A DNA stretch of 46,727 bases from assembly GCA_009920775.1 (NCBI GenBank), contig RFZI01000004.1, positions 1 to 46,727 of the forward strand, given 5' to 3'. Below the pieces are notes generated by a model. That model was not told the origin of the DNA, ran no database searches, and worked only from the letters and a program-made list of their open reading frames with translations. This document shows, in pieces, positions 16,280 to 24,835 of this stretch. Both the position numbers and the translations under genes were made by a program. Each line of letters opens with the position of its first letter. Within the stretch, counting starts at the first letter, position 1. The DNA comes from Paracoccaceae bacterium (GTDB lineage Bacteria > Pseudomonadota > Alphaproteobacteria > Rhodobacterales > Rhodobacteraceae).

Positions 16280-18314
16280 ATGGCATCCAAGACAATCCGC
16301 GCCGGCGCCGACATCGGCGGCACCTTCACCGATGTTGTGCTCGAGGTGGGCGGGGCGACCTATTCCACCAAGGTTCTGACCACCTATTCCGCCCCCGAGG
16401 ACGCGATTATCGACGGGCTCCAGCAGGTCTGCGCCAAAGCCGGAATCGCCATGTCCGAGATTGGCCAGCTGATCCACGGAACGACGCTCGCCACCAACGC
16501 CCTGATCGAGCGGCGCGGGGCCAAGACGGCTTTCATCACCACCGAAGGTTTTCGTGACGTGATCGAGATGCGGACCGAGAGCCGGTTCGAGCAATACGAC
16601 CTCAACCTCGTTTTGCCCCTGCCACTAATTCCGCGTGACAGGCGGTTCACGCTGAAAGAGCGCGTCGATGCGGGCGGCAATATCCTGATCGCTGCGCGGG
16701 TTCGACTCGATCGCCGTTGGCTTCCTGCACAGCTATCTCAACCCCGCCCACGAGCGGCTGGTGCGCGAGAGGCTTGAAGTCGCGCTGCCCGGCGTTTCGA
16801 TTTCGCTCTCCTCCGATGTCTCGCCGCAGATGCGGGAATACGAGCGGTTCAACACCACCTGCGCCAATGCCTACGTCAAACCGATGATGGAGGCCTATCT
16901 GGGCCGCCTGCGCGACAGGCTGGCCGCCGCGGGTGCGCCCTGTCCGATTTTCCTCATGCACTCGGGCGGCGGGATCATGAGCCTTGAGAACGCCGCGCAA
17001 TTCCCCGTGCGCCTTGTCGAAAGCGGGCCTGCGGGCGGCGCGATCTATGCAGCCGACGTGGCGCGGCGGCATGGGCTTTCGCGCGTTCTCAGCTTCGACA
17101 TGGGCGGCACCACCGCCAAGATCTGCCTCATTCGCGATGGCGCACCCAAGACCGCCCGTGTTTTCGAGGTCGCTCGCTCCTACCGGTTCAAGAAGGGCTC
17201 GGGGATGCCCATCTCGATCCCTGTGATCGACATGGTCGAGATCGGCGCGGGCGGTGGGTCGCTTGCCCATATCGACAGCCTCGGGCAAATCCGCGTCGGC
17301 CCCGAAAGCGCGGGGTCGGAGCCCGGCCCCGCCTGCTATATGCGCGGCGGCGAGCGGCCCGCAGTGACCGATGCCGACCTGATCCTCGGCCGCCTCGATC
17401 CGGCGAAGTTCGCGGGCGGCTCGATTGCCCTTGATCCCGTGCTGTCGGCAGGTGCGCTCGAAGCCCTCGTCGCCGAGCGCGACGATTTCGACGTGACCAC
17501 CGCCGCCTTTGGAGTCAGCGAAGTGGTCGATGAAAACATGGCCAACGCCGCCCGCGTCCATGCGGTCGAAAACGGCGAAGACCTCGCCGATTACACGATG
17601 ATCGCCTTCGGCGGCGCTGCGCCGCTTCATGCAGGGCGGCTTTGTGAAAAGCTCGGGATCAATCGCCTGATCGTCCCGCCCGGAGCGGGCGTCGGCAGCG
17701 CCATAGGCTTCCTGCGTGCCCCCTATTCCTTCGAGGCGACCCGCTCGGTCTATATGCGGCTGGACCGCTATGACGAGGCGGCGGCGCGGGAAATCTTCGC
17801 GGCCCTGCGTGACGAGGCCCGCGGGTTCGTCCTCAATTGCGATGCGGGCGCAACCGTTCTGGCCGATCACAAGCTCTATATGCGCTATGTCGGGCAGGGC
17901 TGGGAAATCCCCGTGGCCCTGACCGCCGAGGAGGCCGCCCACCCCACCGCCGAGACGCTCAAGGCGCTTTTCGAGGCGGAATACGCGAGCCTCTTTGGCC
18001 GCACCGTCGCGGGCCTGACGATCGAGATCACTGTCTGGGCGGTGAACGCCACCACGCCGCAGGCCGAGGTCATCCCGACCGCCGCCGCGCCCCGCCACGC
18101 GCCGGCCAAAGAAGACGGCCGACGCCGTCTTTTCAGCCCCTCGCAGAACGCCGAGGTCGAGGCGCCTGTCGTCGCCCGCGCGGCCCTCTCCGATGGCCTG
18201 CGCGTCACCGGCCCCGCTATCGTCACCGAGGCGGAGACCACCATCATCGTTCCGGCGGGCTATGCCGCCACTGGCCGCGCCGACGGCTGCATCGACGTGG
18301 AGAAGCTGTCATGA
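16280..18314 (+). pseudogene. hyuA: Hydantoinase/oxoprolinase subunit A, frameshifted by an internal deletion
   Basis: The gene starts well (MASKTIRAGADIGGTFTDVV, the nucleotide-binding ASKHA fold) and is normal to GGNILI at about 16690. It then continues in a different frame from LRGFDSIAVGFLHSYLNP at 16692. Relatives have roughly 12-15 more residues between these points, so 35-45 bases are missing and the frame is lost. Everything after this is intact: YERFNTTCANAYVKP, MHSGGGIMS, SFDMGGTTAKICLIRDG, EIGAGGGSLAHID and the C-terminal domain to the stop at 18314. The two parts add up to about 677 residues, close to the usual 680-700. Subunit A holds the ATP-dependent site; without it HyuB should not work. 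Decay or a sequence error are both possible. Confidence 0.88.
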
Positions 18315-19966
18315 GCGTTGCCAAGCAGATCATGTGGAACCGCCTGATTTCCATTGTCGAGGAACAGGCGCAGGCGCTTGTCCGCACCGCCTTTTCCACC
18401 TCGGTGCGCGAGGCGGGCGACCTTTCGGCAGGCGTCTATGACGCGACCGGCAAGATGCTTGCCCAGGCCGTGACCGGCACCCCCGGCCACGTCAACGCCA
18501 TGGCCGATGCCGTGCCGCATTTCATGCGCGAGATCGGCGTCGAGACGATGCGCGAGGGCGATGTCTATATCACCAACGATCCGTGGATGGGCACCGGCCA
18601 CCTGCACGACATCACCGTCGTGACCCCCGCTTTCCACAAGGGCCAGCGCGTCGGCTTTTTCGCCTGCACCGCCCATGTCGTCGATATCGGCGGGCGCGGC
18701 TTTGGCGCCGATGGCAATTCGCTTTATGAAGAGGGCTTCCAGATCCCGATCATGCGCTTTGCCGACCGTGGCGAGGTGGATATGACCTTGGTCAAGCTCC
18801 TGCGCACCAACACCCGCGAGCCCGACCAGCTGATCGGCGATATCTATGCGCTTGCCGCCTGCAACGAGATCGGCCAGCGGCGGCTTTCGGAAATGCTCTC
18901 GGAATACGAGACCCCCGATCTCTCCGAGATCAGCGCTTTCATCCTCACCGCCTCGCGCCGCGCCACGCTCGAGCGCATCGCCGCCCTGCCCCGCGCCACT
19001 GCGAGAGCCGCAATGCAGATCGACGGCTACGCCAAGCCCATCGACCTTGCTTGCGAGGTGACGGTCGAAGAAGGCCGCATCACCTGCGATTGGACCGGCA
19101 CCAGCGGGATGGATCCCAAGGGCATCAACGTGCCGATGGTCTATACCAAGGCCTACGCCTGCTATGCCCTCAAATGCGCCATCGCGCCGGATATCCCAAA
19201 CAACTCGGCCAGCCTCGAACCCTTCGAGATCACCGCCCCCGAAGGCACCATCGTCAACGCCACCCGCCCCGCGCCGGTGGCCCTGCGCCACGTGATCGGC
19301 CACCTGATCCCCGATACCGTCTTTGGCGCGCTCGACCAGATCTTGCCCGCAACCGTCCCCGCCGAAGGCGCGGGCGCCTTGTGCAACTTCCAAGTCTCGC
19401 TGCGCCCCACCCGCCCCGGCGGGCGGCGCTCCGAGGTGTTGACCTTCAACTCCGGCGGCGCAGGCGCACGGCCCAGCCTTGACGGCCTCAATGCCACGGC
19501 CTTCCCCTCGGGCGTCATGACCATGCCGGTCGAGGCCACCGAACACGCGGGCCCCGTGATCATCTGGCGCAAAGAGCTGCGCCCCGACTCCGGCGGCGCG
19601 GGCGAGCATCGCGGCGGCCTTGGGCAATTCATGGAGGTCGGCGCCCGCGAAGGCCACGAGTTCGATTTCTCCGCCATGTTCGACCGCGTCGACCACCCCG
19701 CCCGCGGCCGCCACGGCGCGGCGGATGGCGCGGCCACCGAGGTCCGCCTCTCGACCGGCGAAAAGATGCGCGGCAAGGGCAAGTTCAAGGTCGAGGAAGG
19801 CACCCGCGTCATGCTCGCCTTCCCCGGCGGCGGCGGCTACGGAAATCCGCAAAAGCGCGATCGAAAAGCCGTGCTCAACGATCTGCGCCTCGGTTATATC
19901 TCGCCCCAAAGGGCCGAGGCCGATTACGGCCTGACCCCATCTGAAATCGCGGAGGCGCTGCGGTGA
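18311..19966 (+). CDS. hyuB: Hydantoinase/oxoprolinase subunit B
   Basis: A 551-residue cytoplasmic protein of the HyuB family, which with HyuA forms ATP-dependent amide-ring hydrolases (N-methylhydantoin or 5-oxoproline type). Characteristic segments include RTAFSTSVREAGDLSAGVYD, TPGHVNAMADAVPHF, GDVYITNDPWMGTGHLHDITV, TFNSGGAGARPSLDG and the Gly-rich end MLAFPGGGGYGNP. Length is normal. It starts within the hyuA stop (ATGA) and overlaps the next gene by 4 bp, so all four genes of the operon are translationally coupled or nearly so. The ring substrate is not predictable from the sequence. Confidence 0.93.
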   Translation: MSVAKQIMWNRLISIVEEQAQALVRTAFSTSVREAGDLSAGVYDATGKMLAQAVTGTPGHVNAMADAVPHFMREIGVETMREGDVYITNDPWMGTGHLHDITVVTPAFHKGQRVGFFACTAHVVDIGGRGFGADGNSLYEEGFQIPIMRFADRGEVDMTLVKLLRTNTREPDQLIGDIYALAACNEIGQRRLSEMLSEYETPDLSEISAFILTASRRATLERIAALPRATARAAMQIDGYAKPIDLACEVTVEEGRITCDWTGTSGMDPKGINVPMVYTKAYACYALKCAIAPDIPNNSASLEPFEITAPEGTIVNATRPAPVALRHVIGHLIPDTVFGALDQILPATVPAEGAGALCNFQVSLRPTRPGGRRSEVLTFNSGGAGARPSLDGLNATAFPSGVMTMPVEATEHAGPVIIWRKELRPDSGGAGEHRGGLGQFMEVGAREGHEFDFSAMFDRVDHPARGRHGAADGAATEVRLSTGEKMRGKGKFKVEEGTRVMLAFPGGGGYGNPQKRDRKAVLNDLRLGYISPQRAEADYGLTPSEIAEALR

Positions 19967-21159
19967 ACCCTACCCCTGCCCACAAGAGCTATGACGTCGT
20001 CATCATCGGCGGCGCGATGATCGGCTCTTCCGCCGCCTTCTGGCTCACCCGCAACCCCGCCTTTCAGGGCCGCGTTCTCGTGGTCGAGCGCGACCCCAAA
20101 TACGAGTTCGCCTCGACCTCGCACACCAATTCCTGCATCCGCCAACAGTTCGGTTCCGAGGTAAACGTCCTCATCAGCCGCTTCGGCGCCGAGTTCGTCC
20201 ACAACTTCAAAGCCTATATGGAGGACGAGGCCGCCCCCGATATCCTCCTCCATTCCTTCGGCTACCTCTACCTCGCCGACACCCCCGCCTTTGCCGAAGT
20301 CCTGCGCGACAACGCCGCCATGCAAAACCGCCTCGGCGCCGCGACCCGCATCCTGACCCCCGACGAAATCGCCGCCGAGTGGCCCTTCTACAATCTCGAC
20401 GGCATCCTCTGCGGCAGCCACAACCCCGTGGACGAAGGCTATTTCGACGGCGGCACGATCTTCGATTGGTTCCGCCGCAAGGCCAAGGCGCGGGGCGCGG
20501 AGTACATCCACAACACCGTCACCGGCATCACCCGCGAGGGCGGCCGCGTGACCGCCATAACGCTGGCCTCGGGCGAGACCATCGGCGCAGGCACGATCGT
20601 CAACGCCTCCGGCCCCCGCGCCAATCTCACCGCGCAAATGGCGGGCCTTGCCATTCCGGTCGAGCCGCGCCGCCGCTATACTTGGATCTTTCAGGCGGCC
20701 GATCCCCTGCCCAAAGACCTGCCGCTCACCATCGACCCCTCGGGCGTGCATATGCGCACGGACGGCAAATACTATATGTGCGGCTGCCCGCCCGACGAGG
20801 ACCCCGCCGTCGCCTTCGACGATTTCTCGATGGACCACCACATCTGGGAGACCAAGGTCTGGCCCGCCATCGCCACCCGCGTTCCCGCCTTCGAGAAGGT
20901 CAAGGTCCTCAACCATTGGGTCGGCCATTACGCCTATAATACGCTCGACCAGAACGCCGTGATCGGCGCCCACCCCGAGGTCCCGAACTTCCTCTTTTGC
21001 AATGGATTCTCGGGCCACGGCCTGCAACAGTCGCCCGCAATGGGCCGCGGCATCAGCGAGCTGATCCTGCACGGCGCCTACCAGACGCTCGACCTCTCGG
21101 ATCTCGACTATGACCGGATCCTCGCCAATCGCCCGCTTCTCGAGCGGGCCGTGATCTGA
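19963..21159 (+). CDS. FAD-dependent oxidoreductase (DAO family)
   Basis: A 398-residue flavoenzyme starting at GTG 19963 inside the hyuB stop region (GTGA). The FAD-binding beta-alpha-beta motif is DVVIIGGAMIGSSAAFWLT, with the acidic residue at the end of strand 2 in VLVVERDP. The fold follows sarcosine/D-amino-acid oxidase relatives: SCIRQQF, YFDGGTIFDWFRRKAKARG, NASGPRANL and the C-terminal FAD site NGFSGHGLQQSPAMGRGISELI. It probably oxidises an amine or amino acid released by the hydantoinase step, such as an N-methylated glycine, but this is only suggested by operon membership. Confidence 0.87.
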   Translation: MNPTPAHKSYDVVIIGGAMIGSSAAFWLTRNPAFQGRVLVVERDPKYEFASTSHTNSCIRQQFGSEVNVLISRFGAEFVHNFKAYMEDEAAPDILLHSFGYLYLADTPAFAEVLRDNAAMQNRLGAATRILTPDEIAAEWPFYNLDGILCGSHNPVDEGYFDGGTIFDWFRRKAKARGAEYIHNTVTGITREGGRVTAITLASGETIGAGTIVNASGPRANLTAQMAGLAIPVEPRRRYTWIFQAADPLPKDLPLTIDPSGVHMRTDGKYYMCGCPPDEDPAVAFDDFSMDHHIWETKVWPAIATRVPAFEKVKVLNHWVGHYAYNTLDQNAVIGAHPEVPNFLFCNGFSGHGLQQSPAMGRGISELILHGAYQTLDLSDLDYDRILANRPLLERAVI

Positions 21160-21171
21160 AGGAGAACAGGA

Positions 21172-22014
21172 ATGTTCAACAAACTCGTCCTCACCGGCGC
21201 GCGCGGCAACCTCGGCAACGAACTGCGCCCCGTCCTTGCCAAAATGGCCCGCGAGCTTGTCAGCACCGATATCCGCGAGGCCCCCGAAAGCCTCGCCCCG
21301 AACGAGACCTATGTTCGGGCCGATATCGCCGATTTCGCCGCCGTCGAGCCGCTTCTCAAAGGCGCCGACATGGTGATCCACTTCGGCGCCATCGTCGATG
21401 AAAAGCCCTTCGAAGAGCTCCTCGGCCCCAACTACATCGGCGCCTATAACGTCTGGGAAGCGGCCCACCGCCACGGCCTCCGCCGCGTGGTCTATGCCTC
21501 CTCGATCCACGCCGTGGGCCTGTGCGAAACCAACCGCGGCATCGACACCGACGAGCCCCACCGCCCCGATACCTTCTACGGCCTCGCCAAATGCTTCGCC
21601 GAAGACTTGGGCAAAATGTATTGGGACAAGCGCGGCATCGAAGCCGTCTGCCTGCGCATCCTCTCCTGCACGCCCGAGCCGCAAAACGTCCGCGCGCTCG
21701 GCACATGGCTCAGCTACCGCGACATGGTCCAGCTCGTGGTGCGCTCGATCGAGACCCCCGTCACCGGCTTCACCGTGGCCTATGGCGTCTCCGCCAATAC
21801 CCGCGCGCCGGTTTCCAACCATAAGGTGGGCTTCCTCGGCTACAAACCGCAGGACAACGCCGAAGATTGGGCCGAAGCCCTCTTCGCAAAAGCCATCGAG
21901 CCCAACCCCCAAGACCTCGCCCAGTCCCGCCTCGGCGGCCCCTTCGCCTCCGTCAAGCTCGGCGAAAGCGGCATCGCCGGCATCCAGGCCATGACCGCAG
22001 GCAAGAAAGCCTGA
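21172..22014 (+). CDS. NAD-dependent epimerase/dehydratase, uronate-dehydrogenase-like
   Basis: A 280-residue extended SDR. The NAD-binding motif is TGARGNLGNELRP (TGxxGxxG type). The catalytic Ser lies in VYASSIHAVG and Tyr/Lys in YGLAKCFAEDLGKMYWD. Blocks IHFGAIVDEKPFEELL, LRILSCTPEPQNVRAL and FLGYKPQDNAEDWA resemble bacterial uronate dehydrogenase, which oxidises galacturonate or glucuronate to aldarolactones. A ribosome site (AAGGAGA) precedes the ATG. It ends the operon that starts at hyuA; an uronate enzyme there is unexpected, so its true substrate may differ. Its stop lies 4 bp before repeat copy B. Confidence 0.8.
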   Translation: MFNKLVLTGARGNLGNELRPVLAKMARELVSTDIREAPESLAPNETYVRADIADFAAVEPLLKGADMVIHFGAIVDEKPFEELLGPNYIGAYNVWEAAHRHGLRRVVYASSIHAVGLCETNRGIDTDEPHRPDTFYGLAKCFAEDLGKMYWDKRGIEAVCLRILSCTPEPQNVRALGTWLSYRDMVQLVVRSIETPVTGFTVAYGVSANTRAPVSNHKVGFLGYKPQDNAEDWAEALFAKAIEPNPQDLAQSRLGGPFASVKLGESGIAGIQAMTAGKKA

Positions 22015-22018
22015 TCCG

Positions 22019-22077
22019 CTTCTTTTGGCCTCAAATACTCCGGGGGAGCCCCGAAGGGGCGGGGGCAGAGCCCCCTA
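22019..22077. repeat. Double-hairpin convergent spacer repeat, copy B
   Basis: Block CTTCTTTTGGCCTCAAATAC then TCCGGGGG is followed by stem 1 GCCCC/GGGGC (22048-22052 with 22056-22060, loop GAA) and stem 2 GGGGGC/GCCCCC (22061-22066 with 22070-22075, loop AGA). It fills the whole space between the uronate-dehydrogenase-like gene and rpe. Its last bases CTA are the rpe stop TAG on the minus strand. Confidence 0.85.
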
Positions 22078-22764
22078 CCGCGCCGCTTCCGCGGCGGCGC
22101 GGATCGCGCGGATGTTCTCGCCATAGACAGACGGGTTCGACACCGAACCACCCTTGAACACCGCCGATCCGGCGACAAAACAATCCGCGCCCGCCGCAAC
22201 GAGCGGCCCAACGGTGATAGGATCAACCCCGCCATCGACCTGAATCATGATCTCGCGGTCGCCGATCATCTGCCGCACCTTGCGGACCTTTTCCACCGCC
22301 GAGGGGATAAACTTCTGCCCGCCGAAACCGGGGTTCACGCTCATCACCAGAACCATGTCCACAAGATCGAGCAGATGCTCGATGCTCTCCGCAGGCGTGC
22401 CGGGATTGAGCGACACCCCCGCCATCTTGCCCGTCGCCTTGATCGCCTGAAGGGTCCGGTGGATATGCGGCCCCGCCTCGATATGGGCGGTGATCATATC
22501 GGCCCCCGCCTCGGCATAGGCCTCGATATAGGGATCGACCGGCGCGATCATCAGGTGCACGTCCATGAAGGTCGAAACATGCGGGCGGAAGGCTTTGACC
22601 GCGGGCGGGCCGAAGGTCAGGTTCGGCACGAAATGCCCATCCATCACATCGACATGGACCCAATCGGCGCCCTCGGCTTCGATCGCGCGGATCTCGGCGC
22701 CGAAATTGGCGAAATCGGCCGAGAGAATCGAGGGGGCAATCTTGATCGAACGGTCGAATGACAT
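22075..22764 (-). CDS. rpe: Ribulose-phosphate 3-epimerase
   Basis: A 229-residue TIM-barrel enzyme that interconverts ribulose 5-phosphate and xylulose 5-phosphate in the pentose phosphate and Calvin pathways. Signature segments are [34 protein letters not shown] (metal-binding His and catalytic Asp), MTVNPGFGG-like [12 protein letters not shown] and [10 protein letters not shown] (second catalytic Asp), and [13 protein letters not shown]. The frame runs upstream to 22830, but the ATG at 22764 has an AAGGAGCT ribosome site and the family start [15 protein letters not shown]. It is convergent with the operon to its left and divergent from the AraC gene. Its stop codon is part of repeat copy B. 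Confidence 0.96.
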   Translation of the reverse strand: MSFDRSIKIAPSILSADFANFGAEIRAIEAEGADWVHVDVMDGHFVPNLTFGPPAVKAFRPHVSTFMDVHLMIAPVDPYIEAYAEAGADMITAHIEAGPHIHRTLQAIKATGKMAGVSLNPGTPAESIEHLLDLVDMVLVMSVNPGFGGQKFIPSAVEKVRKVRQMIGDREIMIQVDGGVDPITVGPLVAAGADCFVAGSAVFKGGSVSNPSVYGENIRAIRAAAEAAR

Positions 22765-22898
22765 GGCAGCTCCTTCCATGGGCGTTTCTGTTCCTCTAGC
22801 CCTAAAATCAGGCGAGGTCACCTCCGACATCGGCGGAAAACGGGCCCTGCGGCAAGTTGGCCAAGCGACCTCGCGGTCCCATGTGCTACGGGAAACCC

Positions 22899-23750
22899 AT
22901 GTTGCAGATTTCCTTGTGCCACCGCGATATCCTGAAAGATGGCGCCGCCTATCATGTTGCCCGCGCCAACCTCACCAACGCCAGACCCAAGGCGCTGCAC
23001 GACCACGATTTCCCTGAGCTGCTCTGGATCCAGAACGGCAAGGTCCGCCAAGTCTTTGCCGACAGGAAGATCACTCTGACCGAAGGCGATCTCTTGTTTG
23101 TCCGGCCCGACCATGCCCATGCGCTTCAGGGCGTAGGCGAGAAGGCGATGGTTGTCAGTGTCACGCTTCACCCCGATACCGTCGCGGGCCTTGGCCGGCG
23201 CCATCCCGAACTCTCAGGACAGCTCTTCTGGTCGGATGCCTCAGAGCCGGTCATCGTCAAGCGTGACAGTCGCAAACTTGCCGAACTCAACCGTGCCGCG
23301 CTGAGGCTTGAACGTGCGCCACGGACCGCGCTGGAAGCGGAAGCGTTCCTTCTGCCGCTCTTGGCCGAGTTGACCCAGGATGTGCTGCCGCAAGCGCCCT
23401 CGGAAACACCACCGGCGTGGCTGGCCGAAGCCTGCCTCGCCGCGCAGGATCCTGCCGTTTTCCGTCAAGGTGCTGCGGGTTTCGTCCGCCTTACCGGCCG
23501 CGCCCATCCCCATGTGAGCCGCACCGCGCGGCGCTTTCTCGGCCAAAGCCCGTCGGAGTTCATCAATTCACTTCGCATGGATTTCGCCGCCCGCCGCCTC
23601 AGCGGCACCGAAGACCCACTGCCCGAGATCGCGGCCGATTGCGGCATTCCCAATCTGAGCCACTTTCACAAGCTCTTTCGCGCCCATCACGGCGAGACCC
23701 CGCACCAGTTCCGCAAGCGTTTTCAGCGCAATCTGGTCCAGCCTGCATAA
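22899..23750 (+). CDS. AraC family transcriptional regulator with cupin sensor domain
   Basis: About 283 residues. The N-terminal cupin ([22 protein letters not shown]...[19 protein letters not shown]) is a small-molecule sensor. The C-terminal AraC domain has the two helix-turn-helices ([35 protein letters not shown] and [32 protein letters not shown], in parts). The overall form is that of ChbR-like regulators of sugar genes. The start is uncertain: the frame is open from TTG 22857, with ATGs at 22881 and 22899. I chose 22899 because ACGGGAAA precedes it. It lies just before deoC on the same strand, so it could regulate deoC-ALDH16. A palindrome, unlike the direct repeats usual for AraC sites, lies between them. 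Confidence 0.85.
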   Translation: MLQISLCHRDILKDGAAYHVARANLTNARPKALHDHDFPELLWIQNGKVRQVFADRKITLTEGDLLFVRPDHAHALQGVGEKAMVVSVTLHPDTVAGLGRRHPELSGQLFWSDASEPVIVKRDSRKLAELNRAALRLERAPRTALEAEAFLLPLLAELTQDVLPQAPSETPPAWLAEACLAAQDPAVFRQGAAGFVRLTGRAHPHVSRTARRFLGQSPSEFINSLRMDFAARRLSGTEDPLPEIAADCGIPNLSHFHKLFRAHHGETPHQFRKRFQRNLVQPA

Positions 23751-23753
23751 TTA

Positions 23754-23773
23754 GTTTGACCAAGTGGTCAAAC
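23754..23773. promoter_or_regulatory. 20-bp palindrome before deoC
   Basis: GTTTGACCA (23754-23762) and TGGTCAAAC (23765-23773) are perfect inverted repeats with a 2-bp spacer. The site lies 3 bp after the AraC stop and 54 bp before deoC, and contains TTGACC, a -35-like hexamer. The form suits a TetR- or GntR-type repressor. No such regulator gene is adjacent. Confidence 0.6.
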
Positions 23774-23826
23774 CTTGCCAATAGCCTTGCCTCATGCAAC
23801 GCTAGCCGCACCTGCGGGAGGCCGAA

Positions 23827-24831
23827 TTGGAAACCAAAGCGATTAGTCCCTCTGCCGTCACCACGACGGCGCATTTGCCCCAGCTTCACCTGCCTCGCAA
23901 CGAGGGCATGGAACTTGATCTCGATTGGGTCGCCTCGGTTCAGGCCAACACTTCGGCCATCGAACGCCGCGCCGCGACCCTGCCGGGCCGCCGGTCGGTC
24001 AAGAAAGAGTTTCAGGCGGCATGGCTTCTCAAGGCGATCAGCCTGATCGACCTTACAACACTCGCAGGCGACGACACCGAAGGCCGTGTCAAGCGCCTCT
24101 GCGCCAAGGCCCGCCAGCCGGTCGCCCCCGCGCTTCTCAGCAAACTCGGGATGAGCGGCCTGACCGTTGGCGCCGTCTGCGTCTATCACGACATGGTCCC
24201 CGCCGCCGTGCGTGCGCTTGAAGGCACCAACATCCCCGTCGCCGCTGTCTCGACAGGCTTTCCGGCGGGCCTCTCGCCCTATCACCTGCGCATTCAGGAA
24301 ATCCGCGAAAGCGTCGCCGCCGGCGCCAAGGAGATCGACATCGTCATCTCGCGCCGCCATGTCCTCACCCAGAACTGGCAGGCGCTTTACGACGAAATGC
24401 GCGAGATGCGCGAGGCCTGCGGCGATGCCCATGTGAAGGCGATCCTCGCCACGGGCGAGCTTGGCACCCTGCGCAACGTCGCCCGCGCAAGCCTCATCTG
24501 CATGATGGCCGGCGCCGATTTCATCAAGACCTCGACCGGCAAGGAACCGATCAACGCGACCCTTCTTGTCTCGCTCACAATGATCCGCGCCATCCGCGAT
24601 TACGAGGCCCGCACCGGCTTCAAGGTCGGCTACAAGCCGGCGGGCGGCATCTCCAAGGCCAAGGACGCGCTCGTCTATCTCTCCTTGATGAAGGACGAGC
24701 TCGGCAACCGCTGGCTTCAGCCCGATCTTTTCCGCTTCGGCGCCTCGAGCCTTCTGGGCGATATCGAACGGCAACTCGAACATTACGTCACCGGCGCCTA
24801 TTCCGCCCAGTGGCGCCACGCGATGGGATAA
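23827..24831 (+). CDS. deoC: Deoxyribose-phosphate aldolase
   Basis: A 334-residue class I aldolase that splits 2-deoxyribose 5-phosphate into acetaldehyde and glyceraldehyde 3-phosphate. The Schiff-base Lys is Lys234 in ADFIKTSTGK and the second active-site Lys is Lys270 in GYKPAGGIS. Asp in KEIDIVIS completes the triad. It belongs to the longer DeoC branch (about 330 residues, like eukaryotic DERA), with an extra N-terminal segment. The start is TTG at 23827, with CGGGAGG a few bases upstream. No in-frame ATG gives the full N-terminus. It is followed after 4 bp by the ALDH16-type gene, which could remove the acetaldehyde. Confidence 0.94.
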   Translation: METKAISPSAVTTTAHLPQLHLPRNEGMELDLDWVASVQANTSAIERRAATLPGRRSVKKEFQAAWLLKAISLIDLTTLAGDDTEGRVKRLCAKARQPVAPALLSKLGMSGLTVGAVCVYHDMVPAAVRALEGTNIPVAAVSTGFPAGLSPYHLRIQEIRESVAAGAKEIDIVISRRHVLTQNWQALYDEMREMREACGDAHVKAILATGELGTLRNVARASLICMMAGADFIKTSTGKEPINATLLVSLTMIRAIRDYEARTGFKVGYKPAGGISKAKDALVYLSLMKDELGNRWLQPDLFRFGASSLLGDIERQLEHYVTGAYSAQWRHAMG

Positions 24832-24835
24832 GCGC

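Noticed and set aside
16660-16780. Programmed frameshift in hyuA
   Set aside because: There is no slippery sequence, and residues present in relatives are absent, so a slip of one or two bases would not restore the protein.
18260-19909. Minus-strand open frame of 549 codons opposite hyuB
   Set aside because: Composition is that of an antisense shadow, there is no ribosome site, and hyuB is unambiguous on the other strand.
19924-21912. Very long open frame on the minus strand (662 codons) opposite the FAD oxidoreductase and uronate-dehydrogenase-like genes
   Set aside because: The translation is Gly/Ala/Asp-rich with no family signature, and the plus-strand genes have clear motifs. It is a shadow frame from high GC content at third positions.
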